64,000 nt of DNA from Candidatus Saccharimonadota bacterium (GCA_017432025.1 JAFRJX010000003.1:62001-126000); one strand, 5' to 3'; shown: positions 9,301 through 17,441, counted from the first letter of the stretch. Notes: generated by a model from the letters alone, not told the origin. Numbers and translations are program-made.

Positions 9301-10080
9301 TTCTTTCGCCGGAATCACATGTAAATCGTAATCGCGTAAAGTCATGCGATTTTGGTCGGATAGATTTGCCGCCGTACCAATACAAAGTAAAACTTCGTGC
9401 GCATCTTGATCTTCTTTCTTCAAATAGTGCGCGTCGCAAGTTACGACTAGAGGAATCCCGAGCTCCTTCGCGTGTGCCATGTGCCAATCATTTACGCGTT
9501 TCTGTTCTTCGGAATGCGTACTGGACTTCGGATGACCGTGGTCTTGCATTTCAAGATAGAAGCGGTCGCCAAAAACACCCTTATACCACTTAATTAATTC
9601 AATCGCTCGTTTATCGTCGCCAGCGCGAATCGCTTCCGAAATCTCGGAGCCCATACAACCAGATAGACAGATGATTCCCTCGTTATACTTTTCGAGCTCA
9701 TCGTGATCGGTGCGCGGTTTGTAATACTTACCATATTCTTCAGCATTACTCATGATGCGACAAAGGTTTTCAAAACCCTTATTATTCATCGCAATTAAAG
9801 TAATGTGGAACCTTTGCTTATCGTGCGCTGGGTCACGGTCGGTCATTTTGCGAGCCGCTACATATGATTCGAGACCAAGTAGAGGCTTGATCCCGGCATC
9901 GTTACAACATTTATAGAGCTCAACTAAGCCGCTCATGGTACCATGATCGGTCACCGCAACTGCCTCCATCCCGTCATTCTTTACGAAGTCAACTAATTCA
10001 GGTATCTTAGTTAACCCATCTAGTAAAGAGTAATGGGTGTGGTTGTGCAGATGCACGAAATCGCTCGGCTTCAGTTCCAT
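6370..10080 (-). CDS. dnaE: DNA polymerase III alpha subunit
   Basis: 1236 residues. It starts with a PHP domain (HLHNHTHYSLLDG at residues 11-23). The polymerase core contains YGPGRGSAAGS and PDIDTDIQDTRRDEVI with the catalytic Asp pair, and GVFQLESAGMK is the finger motif. It is followed by helix-hairpin-helix and OB-fold segments (KVVTIGGIITNVRTILTKKGDKMAFI). This is the DnaE1-type replicative polymerase. The length is slightly above the classic ~1160 because of a Lys/Pro-rich linker before the last ~60 residues. It is the last gene of a three-gene transcript that starts near 10621; only six bases separate it from the 10087-10350 gene. Confidence 0.97.
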   Translation of the reverse strand: MELKPSDFVHLHNHTHYSLLDGLTKIPELVDFVKNDGMEAVAVTDHGTMSGLVELYKCCNDAGIKPLLGLESYVAARKMTDRDPAHDKQRFHITLIAMNNKGFENLCRIMSNAEEYGKYYKPRTDHDELEKYNEGIICLSGCMGSEISEAIRAGDDKRAIELIKWYKGVFGDRFYLEMQDHGHPKSSTHSEEQKRVNDWHMAHAKELGIPLVVTCDAHYLKKEDQDAHEVLLCIGTAANLSDQNRMTLRDYDLHVIPAKEIIDHWKDTCPEAVLNTKKIADRCNVDLQLGRILIPKFPVPDGEDEKTYLDKLVFQGLTYRYAGKKLEETTKLTVPECRKLLEEADKERDDLHKVLPRIDYELSVVDKMGYNGYFLIVQDFINWGKGQRIVYGPGRGSAAGSILAYALRITELDPLKYDLLFERFLNPDRISMPDIDTDIQDTRRDEVIEYCTRKYGEGRVSNIATFGKMMAKNAVRDVARVLEVPYAEADRIAKMVPDPVMGHHVKLADAIKDVPDLKHEYETNPTAKEVIDFASRLEGTIRNHGVHACGVIIAPDDLVKFLPLEVSAKGPIAAQFPMGQVEELGLLKMDFLGLSNLSVINNALRMVRKVYHDDIDLSNLPLDDQKTYELLQRAETTGVFQLESAGMKRYLKDLKASTFEDIIAMVALYRPGPMQFIDSFIKRKHGEEPITYLHPGLENSLKNTYGILIYQEQFMQISKEWCGFTGGQADTLRKAVGKKKVDLMKKVKPEFIKGAIEVGGATEEIAEKFWSQLLDFANYCFNKSHAACYALIAYWTAYLKAHYPDAFMAALMTADMRWTDRLAIEIAECKRMGLKVLGPDINQSYGDFGIVGGEKTIRFGLSGIKSMGKALVEDIVIPERDKNGPFKSICDFAKRVDSTKFNKKSWEAAIKTGAFDRFASRSDLLFNLEAIQAYGAKCQKDVGSGQTDLFAMMGDVGAIPEVEIKPSPTQFSDKEQLLWERDLMGLYLSAHPLDKYDVYFDEQTHPYDLITPENNNKVVTIGGIITNVRTILTKKGDKMAFIKMENKSSETEFIVFPSVFQECGAKLVVDNVVRVTGKINATDKDGNLTSDAKVTADAVELISDEMLEAYQPTGTKLAAPVMAAGGKKRYGKSSAERVYGPKKDSAPAEPPRVITTPPKDPLKERLYILIEDPENTEILSGIRRLADIHLGMQDVVLVMKDGETKRPLKMPFRVEINDELLKELKELIGEEKVKVK

Positions 10081-10086
10081 GTAGAA

Positions 10087-10350
10087 CTAAGCTTTCTTTT
10101 TCTTCTCAGCTTTTTCGACTTTTTCTTCTTTTTTGTCAGCTTCTTTTGGCTCTTTTTCGCACTTGCAGTCATCGCAATCGCAATCAGGGCCACATTCGCA
10201 CTCGCCATCTGGAGCGCATTCTTTTTCAGCTTCTTTGACTTTGTCATGAATGAATTTACCAGCTACTGCACCAGCAATTGCGCCAAGGGCAGCTCCGAGG
10301 AAAAACTTTCCTGCACCACTGCTACTTTTTTCCGTCTTTTCCTTCGCCAT
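10087..10350 (-). CDS. small YtxH-like protein with Cys-rich acidic tail
   Basis: 87 residues from the preferred ATG at 10350, which has GGAG 12 nt upstream; an in-frame ATG nine codons earlier lies within the previous gene. It has a glycine/alanine-rich hydrophobic segment (GKFFLGAALGAIAGAVAGKF), as in YtxH/gas-vesicle-like small membrane proteins. Next comes an acidic stretch with seven cysteines (ECAPDGECECGPDCDCDDCK) and a Lys/Glu tail. The cysteines, mostly in CxC or CxxxC spacing, suggest metal or redox binding, but no known motif fits. The gene overlaps the preceding one by about 29 nt. Function unknown. Confidence 0.7.
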   Translation of the reverse strand: MAKEKTEKSSSGAGKFFLGAALGAIAGAVAGKFIHDKVKEAEKECAPDGECECGPDCDCDDCKCEKEPKEADKKEEKVEKAEKKKKA

Positions 10351-10621
10351 CTTCTTTTTTCTCCTTCTTCGGCTCATCTTTTAACTTTTGATTAATGTAC
10401 TTGTCCACCAACTTCTCCACTGCGCCGCCAATCGAAGTCATACCCTTTACATTGGATACGACGCCGTTCGCATTGTCGGCAATATCTTGGCCCTTCGCAA
10501 TCATCTTCTTCGCTTCGTCCACTAGGCCAAAGACTTTTAACATTAATATGATTCCTACGATGAGGAAGATAAATAGAGTAACACTTAGTATTACTACAAT
10601 AATCCACTCCGCTATATTCAT
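10322..10621 (-). CDS. single-pass membrane protein, DUF948-like
   Basis: 99 residues. One N-terminal membrane span (WIIVVILSVTLFIFLIVGIILML) is followed by an amphipathic helix (VDEAKKMIAKGQDIADNANGVVSNVKG) and a Lys/Glu-rich tail. This layout matches short DUF948-like envelope proteins of Gram-positives, whose role is unclear. An AAAGGAG ribosome binding site precedes the ATG, and a TATAAT lies ~20 nt further up. It heads the transcript leading to dnaE. Confidence 0.65.
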   Translation of the reverse strand: MNIAEWIIVVILSVTLFIFLIVGIILMLKVFGLVDEAKKMIAKGQDIADNANGVVSNVKGMTSIGGAVEKLVDKYINQKLKDEPKKEKKEDGEGKDGKK

Positions 10622-10649
10622 AAACTCTCCTTTTCTAAATTATAACACA

Positions 10650-11522
10650 TTAGTTTTCAGCGACGAATTTTCGTACGGCATCACCATAGTCTGAATATTT
10701 GAGCGAATATTCAAGATGTGCCAAGAAATAATTCTTTGGATCACCAGTCGTAATCCATTTGCCTTTACTTCTGGCGACTACCACATCGCCGACCTCGGCG
10801 AGTTTTGTAATCGCATCCACCGTCCAAAGCTCACCATCAAGCCCAGTGTTGGTTGGAACGAGATAGTCAAAGACTTCCGGAGTTAAGAGATAGCGACCAT
10901 AGGAAGTCAAATTGCTTGGTGATAAATCTGGAGTTTTTGGTTTTTCAACGATATGGGACAAAGTTCCGTTTTCTTTTAAGGCAATCATGCCGTACTTATT
11001 CCAAACTTCTTCCGGCATTTCTTGGGCGGCAATTACAGCTTTCGCATTTTTGTTTTGTTCATAAGTTTCGATTAAAGTTTTAACATCGCCTTCACCAAAG
11101 ATTAAATCATCTGAATAAAGCACGACGAAAGCTTCCTCGTTTTCGACGAACTGCTTGGCGGAAAGAATCGGCGAGCCATTACCATATGGCAAACTGGCAT
11201 CCTGCTCAATCACGGTAATTTTCGGTAGATTCAGTACTTTTTCGACCGGCTCGAAACGCTCCATTTTGCCCTGCTTTTCGAGCAAAGCTTTCACGTTTTC
11301 GGATGAATTGTGGAAATAGTCATCATAAATCTGGCGTCCCATCGTATTTGGGGTCGCCACAATCACGATTTCCTCAATCCCAGCCTCAGCGCATTCTTCT
11401 ACGCAAAGCTGCATTACAGGCTTCGCGCCCATTGGTATCATTGCTTTTGGAATTGTTTTAGTGATAGGTAGATACCGGCTCGCAAAGCCAGCATCAGTAA
11501 TAATTGCCTTTTTGACAGACAT
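10650..11522 (-). CDS. galU: UTP-glucose-1-phosphate uridylyltransferase
   Basis: 290 residues. It begins KKAIITDAGFASRYLPITKTIPKAMIPMG, the nucleotidyltransferase signature of GalU. The usual G-x-G-T-R variant is read here as AGFASR, as is common in GalU. ECAEAGIEEIVIV, LYSDDLIFGEGD and GRYLLTPEVFDYL are further family blocks, followed by the C-terminal ARSKGKWITTGDPKNYFLA. The enzyme makes UDP-glucose for glycolipids and surface polysaccharides. It has its own promoter (TGTTATAAT) and an AAGGAGG ribosome binding site, and stands alone. Confidence 0.95.
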   Translation of the reverse strand: MSVKKAIITDAGFASRYLPITKTIPKAMIPMGAKPVMQLCVEECAEAGIEEIVIVATPNTMGRQIYDDYFHNSSENVKALLEKQGKMERFEPVEKVLNLPKITVIEQDASLPYGNGSPILSAKQFVENEEAFVVLYSDDLIFGEGDVKTLIETYEQNKNAKAVIAAQEMPEEVWNKYGMIALKENGTLSHIVEKPKTPDLSPSNLTSYGRYLLTPEVFDYLVPTNTGLDGELWTVDAITKLAEVGDVVVARSKGKWITTGDPKNYFLAHLEYSLKYSDYGDAVRKFVAEN

Positions 11523-11564
11523 TCGTCCTCCTTAAGCTATTATTATAACACAAAAATGCTTAAT

Positions 11565-12215
11565 TTAGTGCTTCTTAACAGATTTAGCAGCTTTTCTAAC
11601 GGCGACTTTTTTAGCGGATTTTTTGACAACTTTTTTAACGCGAGCTTCTTTTCTGGCAATCTTGTCTTCAATGTTCTGAGCGCGGTTGTGTGCGCCATAA
11701 ATCAAGCTCGAAATACCAACAATCAGCATGTATGCACCGAAGAAGCGAATAAAGGTGCTGGTTTCGAAATCACCAGCGTTCAGAATCACAAAGCCCATCA
11801 CAGCGCCAAGTACGCCGACGAGTGCACGGATGAAACGATCGGTTGGATCGACCGTAGAAAGGAAGCTATGCAAGATGTCGATGATGCCGGATACAAAGGT
11901 ATAGGCAGCGACAATAATCAGGCAAGCGACCAAATTGTCGCGGGCGAAGAATAGTAGTGCGAGTGCCGCGACCACATCGACGAGCGCATCAATCACGGAG
12001 TTCACCCAGCCGTGCTTTTTCGTAGAACTGTAAAGCGCACCAACCGAATCGATAATGCCCATTGCGAGCAAGAATACACTAATAATTGCAACGACAGATT
12101 CCCAGTTGTTTAAATTGCTAAACAAAGCAAAGAATCCAAAAAGACCAGCCAGACCACCGCGAACGATGAAGACCAGCCAATGCTTATCGATAAATCTTCG
12201 GTTAATATGTGCCAT
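11565..12215 (-). CDS. HdeD-family (DUF308) membrane protein with histone-like tail
   Basis: 216 residues with six hydrophobic spans in pairs, starting RGGLAGLFGFFALF, which is the HdeD/DUF308 repeat pattern (RG-x-x-G-x-x-x-G repeated). The family is linked to acid or envelope stress in enterobacteria, but its mechanism is unknown. The last ~45 residues are Lys/Arg/Ala-rich (KVVKKSAKKVAVRKAAKSVK), resembling histone H1 or nucleic-acid-binding tails, and would be cytoplasmic. The promoter TGCTATAAT lies ~25 nt upstream of the start, with a weak GGA ribosome site. It is monocistronic. Confidence 0.8.
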   Translation of the reverse strand: MAHINRRFIDKHWLVFIVRGGLAGLFGFFALFSNLNNWESVVAIISVFLLAMGIIDSVGALYSSTKKHGWVNSVIDALVDVVAALALLFFARDNLVACLIIVAAYTFVSGIIDILHSFLSTVDPTDRFIRALVGVLGAVMGFVILNAGDFETSTFIRFFGAYMLIVGISSLIYGAHNRAQNIEDKIARKEARVKKVVKKSAKKVAVRKAAKSVKKH

Positions 12216-12286
12216 AAAAATCCTTTATTACTTATGCTTATTATAGCATAAAAACATCAAAAAATAATACTAAATGACCATGTTTT

Positions 12287-13306
12287 TTAGACGTGGCGAA
12301 TGCGTTTCCTGGTTGACTCGACGAGTTTCGTGAGTTGGTATTTGGCTGGCTTCAAAACTAGGTCGTGCGCCGGGGCGTATTTTAGTTCATCGCAACCGAA
12401 CGAGCGCTTAAACTCCGATACACCGTAAAAACGATGGGATTTTTCTTCGAGACCCACAATTCCCCACAGATTATATCGAATCATGCCACGCTTTCTGGCT
12501 TCGCGCATGGCCTCCATATGGAGTAAAGGTGCCGCCGAGTATTTCGTGCCAAGATCCGACGATACGCCGTAATGGTAGCTCGCTTCTGGTCCGTAGAAAA
12601 TCATGAAATTCTGGGCTAAAATCTCGCCATCCTTCTTTGCAGTATACATAATGACTTCGTCATTTTTAGAAAAAGCTTCGAATTGTTTCGTGAGGAAACT
12701 TTCTGAAAATGCCACAAAACCCTGACGTTTCGCGTGTTTCACTTCGAGTTCGTAAAAAGTCTTCACAATCTTTGGGTCGGTGGAAGTTTCCACTGTGATT
12801 TCGGCTTTTTCGGCCTTGCGGAGTTTCCTTCTAAAGCCTTGTGATGCATTCGCGAGCATCTCTTCTTCGCTCTTTCTTAAATCGAGCACACCAGCATATT
12901 CCACCGAGAGATACATCGGTGCTTTCTTTAACCCTAAGTCCTTCATGAGCTTCAAAGATTTATCAGAAAGAGGCAGTTGTGGGCGCACACGCACAAATAC
13001 ACAACCGAGGTTTTTCCCCTCAGTTTTAATATCGTCAAATACCGCCTTCACCAATGTTTTGTTCTTGAAATCCATAATCGGGCCACCAGCAATCGCCATG
13101 TAAGTGCCGCGCTTCGCGGTTTCCACGACGCCAGCATAAGCCGCCTTAACTTCGTCATCCACATAAAATAGACGTCGCACCACCTTTTTGCCACGCGCAA
13201 GATGGAATTCGTAAAAATCGAAGGACTGTAAGAAATTCGACTCTTCGTGGGATTTAATAAATTCGTCCCAAATTTCTCGATCTACTGCTGTTTCTACCCT
13301 AATCAT
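12287..13306 (-). CDS. FemAB-family peptidoglycan aminoacyl ligase (copy 2)
   Basis: 339 residues with two GNAT-like halves. FLQSFDFYEFHLARGKKVVRRLF opens the fold, SQGFRRKLRKAEKAEI marks the domain junction, and YNLWGIVGLEEKSHRFYGVSEFKRSFG is the C-terminal FemAB signature. FemX/FemA/MurM enzymes add amino acids from aminoacyl-tRNA to the peptide stem of lipid II. It overlaps the preceding paralog (13303-14277) by 4 nt (ATGA) and is the last gene of the envelope operon starting at 17298. The two copies probably add successive residues of an interpeptide bridge; this is inferred from the pairing. Confidence 0.88.
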   Translation of the reverse strand: MIRVETAVDREIWDEFIKSHEESNFLQSFDFYEFHLARGKKVVRRLFYVDDEVKAAYAGVVETAKRGTYMAIAGGPIMDFKNKTLVKAVFDDIKTEGKNLGCVFVRVRPQLPLSDKSLKLMKDLGLKKAPMYLSVEYAGVLDLRKSEEEMLANASQGFRRKLRKAEKAEITVETSTDPKIVKTFYELEVKHAKRQGFVAFSESFLTKQFEAFSKNDEVIMYTAKKDGEILAQNFMIFYGPEASYHYGVSSDLGTKYSAAPLLHMEAMREARKRGMIRYNLWGIVGLEEKSHRFYGVSEFKRSFGCDELKYAPAHDLVLKPAKYQLTKLVESTRKRIRHV

Positions 13307-14277
13307 AAATGCCTCTTTTTCTTGCGAATCGCTTCCACCATATAATCTTTTAAGTATCCTATTTTCGATAAGACTAAGTCGTGCGCTGGCACATACTCAA
13401 CCACTTCGCCACCAAAGCCAGTCTTAAAGGTCGTAACACCAGCGTAGCGGTGATTTGGCTGGTTGGGCGGAGCAATTCCCCAGAGGTTAAATCGCTCGTA
13501 GCCTTCCGCCTTCAAATCTTTCGCGGCCTGCCAAAGCAAAGCGTATGCGCCTGGAAGTTTGCGGTTTAGATCAGTCGAAGCCGCTTCATAGTAGTCACCT
13601 TCCTTGCCACCCTTAATAAACATGCCATAGGCAATCGGCTTACCTTCTTCGGTTTTTGCTACGTAAATCACGAGGTTGCCCTTAAACGCTTCTCTTTCAG
13701 CGAGTAAAGTATTGAGATTTGGTGGCACGAATCCTTGGCGCTTTGCCGTCTCGGCCTGCACTTTATGGAATTCTTTAAATAATGCCTCCGAATCGTCTTT
13801 TTCGACTTTAATACCGAGTTTATCAGCACGGCGCACCTCATAACGAGTTTGGCGACGCATATCAGCGAGTAGTTCGTCCTCAGATTTTCTAAGATCTAGC
13901 ATCACTGTATGCTCGGCCGCAAGATGCATTGGAGATTTCTTGAGTCCCAATTCTTCGAGGAGTTTCAAGTTCTTTTCGGTGCCACTAAGCTGCGGACGGA
14001 CGCGCACAAACACGCACTTTTCGGCCTTACCGACCTTGGCGATTTCGTCAAATACGGTTTTCACGGTCTTCTTATTTGTCCAATCCGTGAGCGGCCCACA
14101 CGGGATTTCGAGGTAGCGTCCACGCTTCGCATTTCGGACAATCATAAGCGCGTGTCCGAGCCCATTAAAATCAGAAACAATAATCTTATCGTGAAGGAGT
14201 TCATTCATCTTGCCATACTCCGGCGATTGCAAAAAGTTGGCTTCTGGGTATTTTTTTACGACTTCGTCAAAGTTCAT
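13303..14277 (-). CDS. FemAB-family peptidoglycan aminoacyl ligase (copy 1)
   Basis: 324 residues, paralogous to the next gene downstream. Shared blocks include NFLQSPEYGKMNE, RGRYLEIPCGPLTDW, RRQTRYEVRRADKLGI at the domain junction, and FNLWGIAPPNQPNHRYAGVTTFKTGFG near the end. The aminoacyl-tRNA-dependent ligase activity on lipid II is a family property. The start codon overlaps the aminotransferase stop (ATGA), and its own stop overlaps the next start, so these are translationally coupled. Confidence 0.88.
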   Translation of the reverse strand: MNFDEVVKKYPEANFLQSPEYGKMNELLHDKIIVSDFNGLGHALMIVRNAKRGRYLEIPCGPLTDWTNKKTVKTVFDEIAKVGKAEKCVFVRVRPQLSGTEKNLKLLEELGLKKSPMHLAAEHTVMLDLRKSEDELLADMRRQTRYEVRRADKLGIKVEKDDSEALFKEFHKVQAETAKRQGFVPPNLNTLLAEREAFKGNLVIYVAKTEEGKPIAYGMFIKGGKEGDYYEAASTDLNRKLPGAYALLWQAAKDLKAEGYERFNLWGIAPPNQPNHRYAGVTTFKTGFGGEVVEYVPAHDLVLSKIGYLKDYMVEAIRKKKRHL

Positions 14278-15347
14278 AAATACTCCTTTACAATTTCTTT
14301 AGCTCTTTCTAGCTCCTTTTTATCATAATGGGTTGGAAAGTTAATAATCGTGCTAGCGACCATCACCGCCACCGGGCAGTCGCCCTCTGGAAAATGCACT
14401 TTATTATAATACCTCGCCGGCGAAATCGGCTTCTCGTACCAAAATCCGTCGAAATAGTACCCGGCCTTCTTCAGTTTCTTCAAGACTTCGTCGCGACTTC
14501 TTACTAGATAAAATTCGCGAAGCGGCTTCTCGTTTTTCAAGGTTTTAATCTGCTCGAGCGCGAGTTTCGCTTCAAATTTCGCTGGTTTAACCGAGAGATC
14601 TAACTTATTATCGGCCGACTTCTCCACCATGTGAAGCTTCAAGAACAATTTCATCATCGCGCCACCGAGGTGTACATAAGAGAGCCCACGGCACATCGCG
14701 CCCGCCATCGGATAGAATCTCGCCCGGAAATTATCGGATCTAGCCGGAACTTCTGCCGGCGCTTTAATTTCATGCTTTCTCGGCGCTCTAAATATCACGG
14801 CACCACCAGTAATCGTATCAATCGATTTATCTTTACCAAATGACAAAGCAGTCGCAATTCCCACTGTACCGGCTTCGCGCCCGTCCCTATAATTAATCCC
14901 GACACAGTGCGCCAGATCTTCGATAATTAAGAGATTCTTTTCTTTCGCAAATGCCTCAATCGCCTCGATATCCACCGGATTCCCGAGCGTATTCTGAATG
15001 ATAATTCCCTTTGCGCCCTCGGCAACCTTACTAATCGTTTCCACCGAGAAATTCAAATCTTCCTTCGTAATGTCGGCAAACACTGGTGTAAGCCCAGCGG
15101 CCTTTACCGCCTCATATACAGCATAGCAAGTAAAGCCATTTACAATGACTTTGTCGCCCTTCTCAAAGTAGCCTTTAAGTGCGAGTGCGAGCGCCGAGCG
15201 CCCGTTCTTGGTTAGCATAGTTTCACCCTGATAGCGTTCTTGTAAATAGATCTTCAAATGATTTAAATCGTATTTTGAACCGTGAACGAACAGTTGCCTC
15301 CATGCCCCCTTTTTCCTCGCCGCTAAACCTAAATAATGATGTTTCAC
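14274..15347 (-). CDS. DegT/DnrJ/EryC1-type PLP aminotransferase-like protein
   Basis: 358 residues when started at the GTG that overlaps the upstream stop (GTGA). Longer starts run deep into the hydrolase gene. PLP-enzyme features are LTKNGRSALALALKGYF, VIVNGFTCYAVYEAVKAAG, LLIIEDLAHCVG (Asp near the pyridine nitrogen) and TALSFGKDKSIDTITGGAV, with the likely PLP lysine in the last. DegT enzymes form amino sugars by transamination. Here the setting next to a Mur ligase and FemAB enzymes suggests a peptidoglycan or surface amino-sugar role, but the substrate is unknown. Confidence 0.82.
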   Translation of the reverse strand: MKHHYLGLAARKKGAWRQLFVHGSKYDLNHLKIYLQERYQGETMLTKNGRSALALALKGYFEKGDKVIVNGFTCYAVYEAVKAAGLTPVFADITKEDLNFSVETISKVAEGAKGIIIQNTLGNPVDIEAIEAFAKEKNLLIIEDLAHCVGINYRDGREAGTVGIATALSFGKDKSIDTITGGAVIFRAPRKHEIKAPAEVPARSDNFRARFYPMAGAMCRGLSYVHLGGAMMKLFLKLHMVEKSADNKLDLSVKPAKFEAKLALEQIKTLKNEKPLREFYLVRSRDEVLKKLKKAGYYFDGFWYEKPISPARYYNKVHFPEGDCPVAVMVASTIINFPTHYDKKELERAKEIVKEYL

Positions 15348-16030
15348 TGTTCTAACCTCGACATTAATGTGATTAACGCCCGGGCTAAATCGTCCGGATG
15401 CGAAATATACGGCGCATGTGTCCAATTAGCGTATGTTTTGAGCTCCGAATCAGCAATTCCAGCGTGCATTATTTCAGCGTGGCGCGGTGGCGTGACGGCG
15501 TCTTTTTGGCCCCATAAAATGTAGGTTTTCACCTTCACGTCCTCAAATTTCAGATTTTTATCAGACTCGAGCATATTCGCGAGCGTCTTCTTCATGTTCT
15601 CCGGCGCCTTCGAATAATCGGTCGTACCAGTCGCGCGGTGGAATGCCTTATCGATGATTTTAATCTTCTTAAACGGCTTACCAATCTTCGCGAGTGCCGC
15701 TACGGCTTTCTTCTTCTTGGTCATTTCAAACACTCCGGCCGAATCGAGCAAAATCAGGTTCTTTAGCTTCCCCGGTTTTTTAACCGAAAGATTTAAGAGA
15801 ATTCTACCACCATTTGAATGTCCGAGCGCAATCGCATCATCCGGAATCATCTGGTCAGCCCATTTCACGTAGTCCTCAATCGTAAATACCTTATCGCTCG
15901 GCTCCGTGAGACCCGGTACATGGAGCATCGTCACTTTAATACCAGCTTCTTTCAAGAGTTCCAGAGTTCTTTTCCAAGGCTCTACCGTGTACGTCCAACC
16001 GTGGATGATGTATAATTCTGGCTTGCTCAT
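15344..16030 (-). CDS. alpha/beta hydrolase
   Basis: 228 residues from the ATG at 16030 that overlaps the Mur ligase stop as ATGA. The complete triad is visible: nucleophile Ser in ALGHSNGGR, Asp in LWGQKDAVTPP, and His in NWTHAPYISHPD. The oxyanion region is LYIIHGWTYTVEPW. Members include esterases, lipases and amidases. The substrate cannot be told, but being coupled between a Mur ligase and an aminotransferase suggests envelope precursor chemistry. Confidence 0.88.
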   Translation of the reverse strand: MSKPELYIIHGWTYTVEPWKRTLELLKEAGIKVTMLHVPGLTEPSDKVFTIEDYVKWADQMIPDDAIALGHSNGGRILLNLSVKKPGKLKNLILLDSAGVFEMTKKKKAVAALAKIGKPFKKIKIIDKAFHRATGTTDYSKAPENMKKTLANMLESDKNLKFEDVKVKTYILWGQKDAVTPPRHAEIMHAGIADSELKTYANWTHAPYISHPDDLARALITLMSRLEQ

Positions 16031-17298
16031 GAGTCCAACCCCCAACTTTTACGCCTTTGGACGGCAGCTTTTTCTCTGCGACAGAGTTTTGCCGCGTCCT
16101 TCGGATTGGCTAATAATTTCTCAATAATCCATTCAAGATAGTGGCTACCCTTAAAGATCAGTGTTTCTTTGCCAGTGATATGCTTCTCGATGTAGGCAAG
16201 TGCCTTTCTTGGATCGGTGGTTGCTACTGCCGAAACGCCGAGCTCTTTTAGCTTTGGCGCGGTGTATTTTTTCGTACGATGGCCAACCAAAATCACTAAA
16301 TCTGGTTTCACGTCGGCAATCAATTTTGCGAGTTTTTCGTGCTCTTCGCCCTCAATTGACCCCTGGTCCACAATATCACCAATAATCAGCCATTTGCGTT
16401 CCGCGTGCATTCTCTTCGCCATATCAAGAATCGAAGTCATCGAAATCATATGGGCGTTGTAACTGCTGTCTACAATCTGGATACCTTTTTTACCTTCAAA
16501 GTACGAGCTACGACCAGGTGCCACCTTTAGTTCTGAGAAGTCCGGATTAAATGGCAACTTCAAATATTTCATCAAATCCTGCAAAACAAACAGATTAAAG
16601 GAGATATCCTTCGGCTCTGGATGATTAAAATGGAAAGTCGTGTCACCATAGGTAAAGTCGGTCGAATCTGGGTAAACCACGTATTTCTTGAGGTTAGACT
16701 TCTTGATTGGAATCACCTTCGCCTTGATGTCAGCGGTTGCTTCTACCATCAGTTTCGAGTCAGCATCAATATAAACCCGCTTTGAAGTATTGAGCGGCAA
16801 ATTGGCAAATTCGGCCGTAATTGCCTCCGAAAGCGAGCCAAATTTCCCCTCTGCGACGACTTTTTCAAACTGAATCGCGTGCGAAAGCCCAATCGATACC
16901 CAGATCGTCACTTCTGGCTTTAGCCATTCGGCGAGGAATTCCGCTTCATGTGGGCGCTCGCCATCAATCTCGACTACGTAAAATGGCTCTTTGTGACGAT
17001 AAAACAGTCCACGGAATGGCGCCGCAATTAAAAGCCAGATCCAGCGGATTTTCGACCCGCGAATCCCTTTTAGTCCCAACATATCAAAAGAAATCCCGAA
17101 TGCCGAGTTGGCATCGTGGGAAAAGTGCGCGTGTTTGCCCATTTCGTGCTCCAAGAGGTTTAGCATGGTAGTTTTACCTGCCGAACCAGTGACAGCAATT
17201 ACGCGTGGGTTCCAGCGCTTAAAAGCTCGATTAGCAAAAAACCGAAAATATTTCGCAACAGAGAAATATAGACGCTTTTTTAACTTGCTAGCGGTCAT
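16027..17298 (-). CDS. Mur ligase family protein (MurF-like)
   Basis: 423 residues. ATP-binding loop VIAVTGSAGKTTMLNLLEHE, then NSAFGISFDMLGLKG, a central-domain E/H region (VVEIDGERPHEAEFLAEWLKPEVTIWVSIGLSHAIQFEK), and the C-terminal YNAHMISMTSILDMAKRM and LIIGDIVDQGS blocks resemble MurF, which adds D-Ala-D-Ala to UDP-MurNAc-tripeptide. It begins with an extra basic, hydrophobic N-terminus (KKRLYFSVAKYFRFF). I do not call it the canonical MurF, because a dedicated paralog acting on another precursor is equally possible. It heads the operon murF-like, hydrolase, aminotransferase, FemAB, FemAB. Confidence 0.82.
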   Translation of the reverse strand: MTASKLKKRLYFSVAKYFRFFANRAFKRWNPRVIAVTGSAGKTTMLNLLEHEMGKHAHFSHDANSAFGISFDMLGLKGIRGSKIRWIWLLIAAPFRGLFYRHKEPFYVVEIDGERPHEAEFLAEWLKPEVTIWVSIGLSHAIQFEKVVAEGKFGSLSEAITAEFANLPLNTSKRVYIDADSKLMVEATADIKAKVIPIKKSNLKKYVVYPDSTDFTYGDTTFHFNHPEPKDISFNLFVLQDLMKYLKLPFNPDFSELKVAPGRSSYFEGKKGIQIVDSSYNAHMISMTSILDMAKRMHAERKWLIIGDIVDQGSIEGEEHEKLAKLIADVKPDLVILVGHRTKKYTAPKLKELGVSAVATTDPRKALAYIEKHITGKETLIFKGSHYLEWIIEKLLANPKDAAKLCRREKAAVQRRKSWGLDS

Positions 17299-17304
17299 GC
17301 AACA

Positions 17305-17313
17305 ATTATATCA
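17305..17313 (-). promoter_or_regulatory. extended -10 of the Mur-ligase operon
   Basis: TGATATAAT lies 6 nt before the ATG at 17298. Leaderless. Confidence 0.75.
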
Positions 17314-17350
17314 TAGAACGCATAAAAATGCCGATTTCGGCTGATAAGCA

Positions 17351-17406
17351 TTGACATTTTAGTCAATCTATGCTATAATAGCAAATATATACCGTTTTTG
17401 GTATAT
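17351..17406 (+). promoter_or_regulatory. consensus promoter and leader hairpin of guanylyltransferase gene
   Basis: TTGACA (17351-17356) and TATAAT (17374-17379) are separated by exactly 17 bp, with TGC before the -10. The transcript then carries an inverted repeat ATATACC/GGTATAT (17387-17393 and 17400-17406), which could be an operator or leader hairpin, before an AGGAGG site. Confidence 0.85.
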
Positions 17407-17441
17407 TTTTATGCACATTAAAAATCTAGGAGGTCATTATC

